Source: Bacteroidales bacterium
GTDB taxonomy: Bacteria > Bacteroidota > Bacteroidia > Bacteroidales > UBA932
NCBI GenBank assembly: GCA_017618115.1
Contig: JAFZUX010000009.1
Coordinates: 62,001-126,000 of the forward strand
Reading direction: 5' to 3'
DNA length: 64,000 nucleotides
The notes beneath the pieces are model-generated. The model did not search any database. It saw only the letters and a list, made by a program, of their open reading frames with translations, and was not told the origin of the DNA. Position numbers and translations under genes: made by a program. Shown piece after piece: positions 34,988 to 42,227 of this stretch; within the stretch, counting starts at the first letter, position 1; every line of letters starts with the position of its first letter.

Positions 34988-36583
34988 TTACAAACTTCTT
35001 GCGAATAATCCCCAGAATTCTTCCTTTAACATCTCCCAAGTTTTCTGTTCTGCAAAACTAACCCTCTTGCAGTAATTGTTAAGAAGTAGTACCGCCTCAT
35101 CTTTCTTTCCCTCCTTAATCAACTTAACGGCCTTATCCTCAAGGTATTTGGTATCCTGCAGTATCATCTGGTCATACTCTGAGAGCCACTCCTTAATCTT
35201 TCCCTGGGTTCTGTCCCACCCAATTGTGGCCAGACGGTTGGTCTCCCTAAAGCGCCATACGGCCGCATCACGGCGGTAGCGCTTCTGCCCGCACACCCCA
35301 AATCCATCCGGAAGTTCAGTCTGCCCTGCATAGATAGGGACCCTTGGGCTCTGTGCCGGGTTATCAAAGGCAAACCAGGCAACCGCTCCAACCTCATCCG
35401 GAAGCCATCCTCTAACCTGAATTATATGTGAATAGGAGCACTGAATAACTGCAATAGTCCTAATCCTAGGGGCGCTCTCCGGTTTCAACTTGTTCAAAAG
35501 AGTCCTTACGTTGTTAGGCATAAAGGTGCTGATAGGGGCTATGCTGTCAACTACCGTACTATCCTTACCCTCAGCGGTTTTCACTCTCTTTTTCACTCCA
35601 ATCTTAAGGTTCTTCACCTGATCCAGTTCCGTTCCGTCATAAGTCTCTCTGTAGAACTCAAACATCCTCTCTATTGTTATCTTCTCATCCGGCTTAACTG
35701 AGAACGGCATCTCCGGATCATTCATACTCAGCCCCAGACTCGGTGCCATCCTGCTCAGCACGTAAAACTCTCTTACCGAGTAGTTTTTAGGGTAGGTGGT
35801 AACCATAGGCCAGAACTTGAACTCTCCCTTTCCGTCCCACAGACCCAACTCTTTGCATCTCTCCCTTAAGTCTGAGCCGTACATAAAGTAATCCGGGTTG
35901 TTAAAATCTATCACTCCAATCTTAGGAACGTTTGCAGATATGGAGGCGTGGTCATCCGGCAGTCTCTGTGCAGCCCACAGCGCTCCGGGCTTCTTTCCGC
36001 TCTTTCCGCTGCCGTAAATTTCAAAGAGCCATGCCTCTTTCTTATCTATAATGGTGAGTGATTCTCCCCAGTCTCCGTAGCCGTATTCCTCTGCCAATGA
36101 GCCCATTAACTTAATGGCATCTCTTGCGGTAGAGCATCTTTGCAGAGCAATCCTCTCCAGTTCCTCAATCTGGAACAGCCCCTCCTTGTTAAGAAGTTCT
36201 CTCTTTCCCTCCGTAGTTGTCTCACCCATAGCAAGTTGCTTCTCGTTCATACAAGGGTATGCCACATTCAGATAGCGCAGCGTCTCCTCCGTTGGTGCCG
36301 GTATTGCTCCCTTAACCACGGTGTTACGCATATCAAAAGGCTCCTCGGTGTGCAACTTACCCCACACTATCTCATCCAGCGCTTCCGCTGCAAACCTTTT
36401 GCGGGGCTCCATAGTGAGCCAGGTTCTGTAGTTGGAGTCACAGGTATGGGCGGTCATAAGCGAGCCGTCACTGCTGGCTCCCTTTGCTACAAAAATTGAG
36501 GTGCAACTCTCTGAACTCTGGGAAAATAAAGATGTGCTTAAAAAGCATAAAACCATTAAAGGAAATAAACGGACTCTTTTCAT
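34988..36583 (-). CDS. C69-family dipeptidase (exported)
   Basis: 531 residues. A signal peptide ends near residue 21 and is followed by the N-terminal-nucleophile Cys27 in ESCTSIFVAKGAS, the C69 family hallmark; family members are processed so that this Cys becomes N-terminal. Other family motifs: GYGDWGESLTIIDKKEAWLFEI (pieces GDWGES, AWLFEI) and the C-terminal QMILQDTKYLEDKAVKL. These enzymes cut dipeptides, fitting a peptide-fermenting cell. Located upstream of carAB, with its own well-formed promoter. Confidence 0.92.
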   Translation of the reverse strand: MKRVRLFPLMVLCFLSTSLFSQSSESCTSIFVAKGASSDGSLMTAHTCDSNYRTWLTMEPRKRFAAEALDEIVWGKLHTEEPFDMRNTVVKGAIPAPTEETLRYLNVAYPCMNEKQLAMGETTTEGKRELLNKEGLFQIEELERIALQRCSTARDAIKLMGSLAEEYGYGDWGESLTIIDKKEAWLFEIYGSGKSGKKPGALWAAQRLPDDHASISANVPKIGVIDFNNPDYFMYGSDLRERCKELGLWDGKGEFKFWPMVTTYPKNYSVREFYVLSRMAPSLGLSMNDPEMPFSVKPDEKITIERMFEFYRETYDGTELDQVKNLKIGVKKRVKTAEGKDSTVVDSIAPISTFMPNNVRTLLNKLKPESAPRIRTIAVIQCSYSHIIQVRGWLPDEVGAVAWFAFDNPAQSPRVPIYAGQTELPDGFGVCGQKRYRRDAAVWRFRETNRLATIGWDRTQGKIKEWLSEYDQMILQDTKYLEDKAVKLIKEGKKDEAVLLLNNYCKRVSFAEQKTWEMLKEEFWGLFARSL

Positions 36584-36607
36584 ATTTAACAGATCTCTTT
36601 AATTGCA

Positions 36608-36638
36608 TAAAGTTAGTACATATCTTCTAAATTACAAA
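36608..36638 (-). promoter_or_regulatory. Promoter upstream of the dipeptidase-carAB-Hdr gene string
   Basis: On the - strand TTTG (36635-36638) is followed after exactly 19 bases by TAACTTTA (36608-36615), one mismatch from TAnnTTTG. The -33 element overlaps the end of the lysO C-terminal gene. A leader of about 17 bases precedes the ATG at 36583. No other gap of more than 25 bases exists until 23397, so this may drive ten genes. Confidence 0.6.
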
Positions 36639-37255
36639 GATAGAAGCAGTGTGAGAAGGAATGGGACTGTGAGGTTGATGACCACGCCGCAGTAGAGGAC
36701 GGCAGGGAAGATTTCATTGCCGTCACATTTGAGGATGATTGGGAGGGTCGTGTCCGTTACGGTTATTCCACCGGAAGATGTAACTGCGTATTTACCAAAG
36801 AGTTTGCTTATTGGTTTTGCCATAAGGATGGTAAATAGTTCCCTCATAAGGTTGGTAAGGAGTGCAGTAGAACCGAGTGTTGCACCCCAGGCCTGAGTGA
36901 TAAGTATTGCTGAGAGGGAGTAGTAACCCATTGCAGTGTTGATTGTTACTGCATTCAGAAGGGTTAAGTGATAGCCTAAAGCTCTGATTATAAGGTATGC
37001 AACAAGAGTTCCCAGTATTGTTCCAAAGAAGGTAACAAGAGGGAGAAGCAATACCCTCTTTGGCAGTTTTTTGATGAGGGTTTTGATGTTATCTCCCACG
37101 CCTATGTTTACTCCTACAAGGAACATCATTGCATAAAGCACCCAGTTGGAGTAGTTTACGTAATCCAGGCTGTAGAAAGACTTAGGCAGCAGACCGGTTA
37201 AAACCAAACCCAACCCCAAAAGAAAACTCCCAAGTATGATTAAACTGTCTCTCAT
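36632..37255 (-). CDS. lysO: Lysine exporter LysO, C-terminal part as a separate protein
   Basis: 207 residues, about six membrane helices, corresponding to the C-terminal two thirds of Escherichia coli LysO (YbjE, 299 residues). Conserved pieces such as NTAMGYYSLSAILI and LLTNLMRELF are family typical. LysO exports L-lysine and its toxic analogue thialysine. The N-terminal part is encoded by the preceding gene, with which it overlaps by four bases (ATGA); the two lengths add up to 293. The split is regular in Bacteroidota as far as I recall, not a frameshift. Confidence 0.85.
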   Translation of the reverse strand: MRDSLIILGSFLLGLGLVLTGLLPKSFYSLDYVNYSNWVLYAMMFLVGVNIGVGDNIKTLIKKLPKRVLLLPLVTFFGTILGTLVAYLIIRALGYHLTLLNAVTINTAMGYYSLSAILITQAWGATLGSTALLTNLMRELFTILMAKPISKLFGKYAVTSSGGITVTDTTLPIILKCDGNEIFPAVLYCGVVINLTVPFLLTLLLSL

Positions 37256-37512
37256 AACCGCTTAGTAAATAACCAGGTGAGTAATATTGAGCCCGCAGTG
37301 GCAAAGAAAAAGAGTATGAGAGAGACAACCCCTACGGAGGAGAAGGCTGTTTTCAGATCCGGATTAAGAGCAACCCTTATCCCCATAATAAAGAGCAGGA
37401 TACAGACGCTGAGCATAAGGAGGAAAGAGAGAGTTTTCTTAATGCTCTCTTTGCCTCTTAGGAATCTTCCAAGAAAGATACCCAGAATCATCAGACCTAT
37501 TGTTATTATCAT
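37252..37512 (-). CDS. Lysine exporter LysO, N-terminal part as a separate protein
   Basis: 86 residues with three membrane helices and a short basic loop (FLRGKESIKKT), matching the N-terminal DUF340 segment of LysO. Its TGA overlaps the ATG of the C-terminal part, so the two should be made together and assemble in the inner membrane. It starts only 5 bases after the stop of an unrelated exported protein (37518-38033), which suggests one transcript for the three. Confidence 0.82.
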   Translation of the reverse strand: MIITIGLMILGIFLGRFLRGKESIKKTLSFLLMLSVCILLFIMGIRVALNPDLKTAFSSVGVVSLILFFFATAGSILLTWLFTKRL

Positions 37513-37517
37513 ACGGG

Positions 37518-38033
37518 TTACTCTTTTTTCTTAGTATCAATGTAATAAAGGAGTCTGGACTTATTATATGTGTATGTCTCATCTAATGATATCTTAAGAT
37601 AATCTTCTACAGTCTTCTTCCTTAGACAGACCAGATGATCTGATAATGATAGTTTTTTTGTGTTATTCAAGAAGATAGTGAAAGACTCTTTTGATTTTAA
37701 GAATTTAACAACGTAAGGGAAAGTATAATTATCTGTAATAAAGCCTTCAAAATTCATTCCCTCAGAAATGAAATCGAATAAAGAGAAGTCTCCAACTCTT
37801 GTGAAAAAGGCTCTTCTGATAACACTCTCAGGTCCATTATTATTTAAAGGATCTCTTGATACGAATATGACAATGTCTTCAGAATCCGTATTGGATATAT
37901 TAACTTTCAAGAAACTGTTCTTAAACGCAATAAAAGAAGATGTATCTATCTTTGTTTCAACAGGATCCTGTCCGTATAAGATAGAATTTAGCGTAACGCT
38001 AAGAAGTAGTGCTATTAACAGTCCTCTTTTCAT
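37518..38033 (-). CDS. Exported protein of unknown function, paralogue of 39251-40156
   Basis: 171 residues with a cleavable signal peptide (cleavage near LYGQ). I do not recognise the family. The mature part is clearly homologous to the C-terminal half of the lipoprotein at 39251-40156: shared order of motifs SKDPLNNNG-like (here SRDPLNNNGPES), FFTRVGDFSLF, FITDNYTFPYVVKFL, ESFTIFL and SRLLYYID at the end. Base composition is more AT-rich than neighbouring metabolic genes. Preceded by a promoter in a repeated segment, and followed after 5 bases by lysO. Confidence 0.72.
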   Translation of the reverse strand: MKRGLLIALLLSVTLNSILYGQDPVETKIDTSSFIAFKNSFLKVNISNTDSEDIVIFVSRDPLNNNGPESVIRRAFFTRVGDFSLFDFISEGMNFEGFITDNYTFPYVVKFLKSKESFTIFLNNTKKLSLSDHLVCLRKKTVEDYLKISLDETYTYNKSRLLYYIDTKKKE

Positions 38034-38048
38034 AAGTTATCTCTTCCC

Positions 38049-38085
38049 TCAAAGGTAATGTTTTTATTAAAAAGAGAGGCAACTC
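38049..38085 (-). repeat. Repeat copy C with promoter for 37518-38033
   Basis: This 37-base segment matches repeat copy B at 40356-40393 with only a few changes (both contain AATGTTTTTATT). On the - strand it carries TACCTTTG (38050-38057), a perfect Bacteroidota -7 box, about 17 bases before the ATG at 38033. From 38086 to 38146 I see no gene. Confidence 0.65.
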
Positions 38086-38146
38086 CTCAACTGCATGAAG
38101 AACGGGGGAGGGCACAATTTTCGGTACCGTTACACTGCTGATAGGA

Positions 38147-38650
38147 TTAATTACCCAACAATATGGAATAATCTTTTAGATTGATAACCCGAAATTTATT
38201 ATTAGAGCTGTAATAACCAAATACTTCAATAGAATCCCCGTCAAATAATGTTGTTTTATATTGTTTCTTAAAACTATCCAAATTAAACTCTAAATGACTT
38301 TTTTTACTAAAACGATCTTCTAAAACAATCTTTTCGTTTTTTTTGAAATAAACATAAATGTCCTCCGAATCGATGAAAGCAAGTTGATTATATGTATCCT
38401 CACTGCTTTCTCTGCCGATAATATCATTTAAACCAGAAAGTGGTATTACTGAATTAAAAAGATACATAGTATCGTATTCAATGTTTAAAACATCAGATAA
38501 GTTAATTATACATGTATCACTTTTACTGAATAGATGATTATTGTTTATAAAGGCATCTATTTTATCTGGAATTGATTTATGACATGAAGAAATCAAGCAA
38601 AGACATAAAAGCGATAATATACTCTTACCGAGACAATTTATTAAGACCAT
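38147..38650 (-). CDS. Small lipoprotein of unknown function
   Basis: 167 residues. Signal peptide MVLINCLGKSILSLLCLCLI ends in lipobox SSC, so lipidation is expected. The mature protein has alternating charged and beta-strand-like stretches (DTCIINLSDVLNIEYDTMYLF, EDIYVYFKKNEKIVLED) like many small, strain-variable Bacteroidota lipoproteins; it could be an immunity-type protein, but nothing proves this. ATG 38650 is used; a GTG two codons upstream is in frame. Starts 31 bases after the stop of 38681-39172 and is probably co-transcribed with it. AT-rich. Confidence 0.7.
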   Translation of the reverse strand: MVLINCLGKSILSLLCLCLISSCHKSIPDKIDAFINNNHLFSKSDTCIINLSDVLNIEYDTMYLFNSVIPLSGLNDIIGRESSEDTYNQLAFIDSEDIYVYFKKNEKIVLEDRFSKKSHLEFNLDSFKKQYKTTLFDGDSIEVFGYYSSNNKFRVINLKDYSILLGN

Positions 38651-38680
38651 TTTCACCTTTTTAAGAAATATTAAAGAAGT

Positions 38681-39172
38681 CTATTCATTTTTGATGATTA
38701 ATATTGAATTCTGCTTCTCAAAAAGATCTATTCTTATTAATTGGTTGTTTTTGTATCTCCTTCTGAGATCCCAAAAATCATCTTGTTTTATTACGAAATT
38801 GGTGTATTTAGTTTTTGGTGCAGTTATTTGTTGTTGCATTGTTGGAATAATTAAAACGATCTTTTTCTGACTATAGTCTAAGAACAATTCTGTTTCACCG
38901 TTAATGATATAATCTGTCTCTGGATTTGCCAAACTATCTCGGTAAGGTGATATTACGATTTCTTCGTGATTGCCAGCTATTAATCCCCATGCCCTAAATT
39001 TAATATAAAGAACTTCTTTCTGAGTTCCTTCAACTATTTCAAGCTTAATAGTTTGTGTTACTGGTTCTCCCCACCCGGTACATATATAGTTGACTATTAA
39101 AATTAAACCCAATGTTATGCTTAATAGCGTTAAAAAGCTGATTACACATATTATGATAGTCTTTTTTGTCAT
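38681..39172 (-). CDS. Membrane-anchored protein of unknown function
   Basis: 163 residues. One N-terminal membrane helix (residues 5-30, IIICVISFLTLLSITLGLIL) without a clear cleavage site, then a soluble domain rich in beta strands (EVLYIKFRAWGLIAGNHEEIVIS, GETELFLDYSQKKIVLII). The FRAWG...GNHEEIVIS pattern is something I associate with a recurring family of uncharacterised Bacteroidota proteins, but I cannot name it. Its promoter lies in repeat copy A, about 48 bases upstream. AT-rich relative to the flanking genes. Confidence 0.7.
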   Translation of the reverse strand: MTKKTIIICVISFLTLLSITLGLILIVNYICTGWGEPVTQTIKLEIVEGTQKEVLYIKFRAWGLIAGNHEEIVISPYRDSLANPETDYIINGETELFLDYSQKKIVLIIPTMQQQITAPKTKYTNFVIKQDDFWDLRRRYKNNQLIRIDLFEKQNSILIIKNE

Positions 39173-39180
39173 AGCCTAAT

Positions 39181-39230
39181 TGTCCCCATCCCATTTTTAA
39201 ACAGTTAATAAGCTAACGCCAAAGTTAATG
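39181..39230 (-). repeat. Repeat copy A with promoter for 38681-39172
   Basis: About 50 bases that match copy B (40317-40367) with one single-base gap and about four substitutions; both begin TGTCCCCATC on the + strand and share CAGTTAATAAG. On the - strand the segment carries TAACTTTG (39220-39227), a perfect -7 box, giving a leader of roughly 40 bases before the ATG at 39172. Confidence 0.7.
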
Positions 39231-39250
39231 ATTTGTTTAAATATGCTTTG

Positions 39251-40156
39251 TTATTCTGCTTCATTATCTATATAATAGAGGAGCATTGGCTTATTGTGGA
39301 TAAATGAATCTTCCAATGTCCTTTCTAAATATTCTTCTAGATCAAATTTACTCAAACAAAAAATGTGATTTGATAGTGAAGATTGCTTATCTGGGTTAAT
39401 CAGAAGAATTGAAAATGATTCCTCTGGACGCAAGATTTTCACAACGAAGGGATATGTATATTCATCTGTGATATAACCATAAAATGCAATATCCTCATAC
39501 ATCCGTTGGTATAGGGCAAAGTCTCCTACACTTGTGAAAAATACTCTGTCAATAAGGTTTTCTTGTCCGTTATTTTTTAAAGGAATTTTTGAAACACATA
39601 ACACTAAATCTTTTGTGTCTGTGTTTGTAATATTCTCTAGAAACAGCGTGCTAAGACCCATAGATAATGATAATGTGTCTACACTAACAGAGACCTTATG
39701 TCCTATGGATATAATTCTTGAATCTTTTTCTTTTTCATTTATACCGACGAGTGAAAGACTACAAAGATTCTTAGCGGTATAAATTTTCCAGTGACATTTC
39801 TTTGTATATTCAATGAAATCATTCTCTTCATCTCCTAGAGAAAGGCCTATAACATGCAGGGGAGATGCGGTCGGTAGATTATTATCATTAAGAGACAAGT
39901 CATAGTAATGACCTACCTTGATTGCTAAAGACTCTTGGTCAAAAGGATAGTTGGTTTTGGAACTCATTATACAGAAAGTTGAATCTCTTCTTTTTGCATA
40001 AATCAGATAAACGCCTTTCTTCTTCTTGATTTTATTTACTTTAAATTGGTTTTTGTTCTCATTCTTATTAGAATATCTGATACTAGTGTTCAAAAGGGTA
40101 GAACATGAGGAAAGTAATACGGTAACTAACAATGATAATAACAATTTTAATCTCAT
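39251..40156 (-). CDS. Lipoprotein of unknown function, two-part, paralogue of 37518-38033
   Basis: 301 residues. Signal peptide with lipobox SSC (Cys18). The N-terminal part (about residues 20-150) is basic and has a small beta-rich domain (KGVYLIYAKRRDSTFCIM, KVGHYYDLSL). The C-terminal part from about residue 160 is homologous to the whole mature protein at 37518-38033 (SKIPLKNNG, FFTSVGDFALY, ITDEYTYPFVVKIL, PMLLYYID). It therefore looks like a fusion or the fuller form of which 37518-38033 keeps one domain. Function unknown. A 333-base gap lies upstream. Confidence 0.72.
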   Translation of the reverse strand: MRLKLLLSLLVTVLLSSCSTLLNTSIRYSNKNENKNQFKVNKIKKKKGVYLIYAKRRDSTFCIMSSKTNYPFDQESLAIKVGHYYDLSLNDNNLPTASPLHVIGLSLGDEENDFIEYTKKCHWKIYTAKNLCSLSLVGINEKEKDSRIISIGHKVSVSVDTLSLSMGLSTLFLENITNTDTKDLVLCVSKIPLKNNGQENLIDRVFFTSVGDFALYQRMYEDIAFYGYITDEYTYPFVVKILRPEESFSILLINPDKQSSLSNHIFCLSKFDLEEYLERTLEDSFIHNKPMLLYYIDNEAE

Positions 40157-40316
40157 AGGGATTGGGCTATCTATGACTTATTTTTTGTATAACTTTTCTT
40201 TTTCTTCTTTTTTCAACATAGAACTCTACTGTATCTGACTGTTCTATTGATTTAACTGTCTTCCCCCAACGATAATAATTACTTTTTATGGGGTGTTGTT
40301 CACTAGCTCTCTCATG

Positions 40317-40393
40317 TGTCCCCATCCCCATTTTTAAGCAGTTAATAAGTTTACGTCAAAGTTAATGTTTTTATTGAAAAGAAAGGGCTACTC
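40317..40393 (-). repeat. Repeat copy B with promoter reading towards 39251-40156
   Basis: The left 50 bases match copy A and the right 37 bases match copy C, so this is the fullest version of the cassette. On the - strand it carries TAACTTTG (40357-40364), a perfect -7 box. The leader to the ATG at 40156 would be about 190 bases, unusually long, so another start site closer to the gene is possible. Confidence 0.65.
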
Positions 40394-40397
40394 GGAT

Positions 40398-40429
40398 TTT
40401 GATTTATCGGGGAATTTTTGTTAATTTTA
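40398..40429 (+). promoter_or_regulatory. Candidate promoter of the histidine degradation operon
   Basis: TTTG (40398-40401) is followed after exactly 20 bases by TAATTTTA (40422-40429), one mismatch from TAnnTTTG. Transcription would begin near 40436, about 54 bases before ftcD. AT-rich surroundings make chance matches easy, so this is moderate support only. Confidence 0.42.
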
Positions 40430-40489
40430 AAACTTTGAAATTGAATTGAGAATTTTTGATAAAGGTTAGAATATAATTGTTGAATTTAT

Positions 40490-42223
40490 ATGAAAAGAAT
40501 AATTGAATGTGTGCCCAACTTCAGTGAGGGGCGTAATAGAGAGGTTATTGATAAAATAGTGGAGGCTATTGCTTCCGTAAAGGTTGATGTGGAGGGAGTT
40601 ACAGAGAGCGTTAAGGTGCTTGACGTAGATCCGGGAGAGGCTACAAACCGTACAGTGGTAACTTTTGTGGGAAGCGTTGAGGCGGTTCTGGAGGCTGCAT
40701 TCCAGGGAGTTAAGAAGGCGGGAGAACTTATAGACATGCGCTGTCATAAGGGTGCTCACCCAAGAAGCGGAGCTACTGATGTGCTGCCGTTGATTCCTAT
40801 TTCCGGTATAACGCTTAGTGAGTGTGCAGAACTTGCCAGAGGACTGGCTAAGAGGATCTTTGAGGAACTTCAGATTCCTTGCTACTGCTATGAGGCTGCT
40901 GCATTCAAGCCGGAGAGAAAGAACCTGGCAGTGTGCAGGAGCGGTGAGTATGAGGCACTTGTGGAGAAAGTATGTGATCCGGAGAGAAAGCCGGACTTTG
41001 GCCCGGGCAAGTATACGGACGTGGTTGCAAAGAGCGGAGCCATTAATGTGGGAGCCCGTAACTTCCTGGTAGCCGTGAACTTCAATTTAAATACTACCTC
41101 AACCAGAAGAGCTATGGCTGTGGCGTTTGACGTTAGAGAGAAGGGACGTAAGATGAGAGAGGGCGGTTCTTTAACCGGCAAAGTGCTTAAAGATGAGAAC
41201 GGTAACGATTTATGGCAGCCTGGAACCCTTAAGGGCTGCAAGGCAATAGGCTGGTATATAGATGAGTATGGTATTGCTCAGGTATCTATGAACATAACGG
41301 ATATTGAGGCAACATCATTGCATGAGGCATACGAAGAGGTATGCCGTGCGGCATCTTTGAGGGGGCTTAAAGTTACGGGAACAGAGATAGTTGGACTGGT
41401 TCCTAAGAGAGTTCTTATGGATGCCGGAAGGTTCTATCTTGCACGCCAGCAGCGTTCATTGGGAATAAGCGAAGATGAGATAATGAAGATTGCGGTTAAA
41501 TCTATGAGTCTGGATGACTTAAAGCCGTTTGTAGTAAGAGAGAAGGTGATTGAGTATCTTATGGAGGATCCTAAGGAGATGGCAGTTAAAGAGCGTCTTA
41601 TAAGGATGACCTGCAAGGACTTTGCAGTGGAGACTGCATCTGAGTCTCCTGCTCCGGGAGGCGGTTCAATCTCCGCATATATGGGTGCGCTGGGGGCAGC
41701 ATTGGGAACAATGGTTGCCAATCTCTCTTCTCATAAGAGAGGATGGGATGAGAGGTGGAAAGAGTTCTCAGATTGGGCAGAGAAGGGGCAGGCTATTATG
41801 AATGAGCTGCTTGCACTGGTAGATGAAGATACGGCCGCGTTCAACAAGATAATGGATGTATTCTCAATGCCTAAGGGAACGGAGGAGGAGAAGGCTGCAA
41901 GGGCTGCCGCTATGGAGGCTGCAACTCTCTATGCTACAGAGGTTCCGCTCAGAACATTAAAGACCTCCTTTAAGGTATTTGAGGTGGCAAATGCTATGGC
42001 TTCTATGGGAAATCCTAACTCTGTATCAGATGCCGGTGTTGCTGCTATTGCGGCAAGAGGAGCCGTATTCGGAGCTCGTCTGAACGTACACATTAATGCA
42101 GAGGGGCTTAAAGACAGAGCTAAGGCTGAGCAGCTTATGAAGGAGGCGGATGAGGTTATGGCCTGTGCAGTTGTGGAGGAGAAGAAGGTACTGGAGATTG
42201 TAGAAAACAAAATAAAGGGTTGA
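40490..42223 (+). CDS. ftcD: Bifunctional glutamate formimidoyltransferase / formimidoyl-THF cyclodeaminase
   Basis: 577 residues in the order of animal FTCD. N-terminal formiminotransferase (residues 1 to about 330: IECVPNFSEGR, MRCHKGAHPRSGATDVLPLIP, NVGARNFLVAVNFN), then a linker and the C-terminal cyclodeaminase (about 375-577: ESPAPGGGSISAYMGALGAAL and NSVSDAGVAAIAARGA). It moves the formimino group of N-formimidoylglutamate to tetrahydrofolate and releases ammonia, giving glutamate and methenyl-THF, the last steps of histidine breakdown. No hutG or hutF is present, which agrees with this folate route. The next gene, hutU, starts 4 bases after its stop. Confidence 0.95.
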   Translation: MKRIIECVPNFSEGRNREVIDKIVEAIASVKVDVEGVTESVKVLDVDPGEATNRTVVTFVGSVEAVLEAAFQGVKKAGELIDMRCHKGAHPRSGATDVLPLIPISGITLSECAELARGLAKRIFEELQIPCYCYEAAAFKPERKNLAVCRSGEYEALVEKVCDPERKPDFGPGKYTDVVAKSGAINVGARNFLVAVNFNLNTTSTRRAMAVAFDVREKGRKMREGGSLTGKVLKDENGNDLWQPGTLKGCKAIGWYIDEYGIAQVSMNITDIEATSLHEAYEEVCRAASLRGLKVTGTEIVGLVPKRVLMDAGRFYLARQQRSLGISEDEIMKIAVKSMSLDDLKPFVVREKVIEYLMEDPKEMAVKERLIRMTCKDFAVETASESPAPGGGSISAYMGALGAALGTMVANLSSHKRGWDERWKEFSDWAEKGQAIMNELLALVDEDTAAFNKIMDVFSMPKGTEEEKAARAAAMEAATLYATEVPLRTLKTSFKVFEVANAMASMGNPNSVSDAGVAAIAARGAVFGARLNVHINAEGLKDRAKAEQLMKEADEVMACAVVEEKKVLEIVENKIKG

Positions 42224-42227
42224 TTCT

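Larger units (their letters stand above)
40157..40489. other. Divergent intergenic region between the lipoprotein gene and ftcD
   Basis: 333 bases, strongly AT-rich, with no convincing coding frame. It contains repeat copy B (40317-40393) with a - strand promoter and a + strand promoter candidate for the hut operon (40398-40429). The 160 bases between 40157 and 40316 hold T-rich runs on the + strand (long A-rich leader on the - strand) and nothing else I can name. No riboswitch or HutC operator was recognised. Confidence 0.6.

Noticed and set aside
36632-37512. lysO broken by a frameshift
   Set aside because: The two parts meet in a clean ATGA overlap with their own start and stop, and their lengths sum to the normal exporter; a natural two-gene form is more likely.
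40157-40316. Possible riboswitch or small RNA in the long gap upstream of 39251-40156
   Set aside because: The sequence is T-rich with no stable paired stems or conserved motif that I could find.
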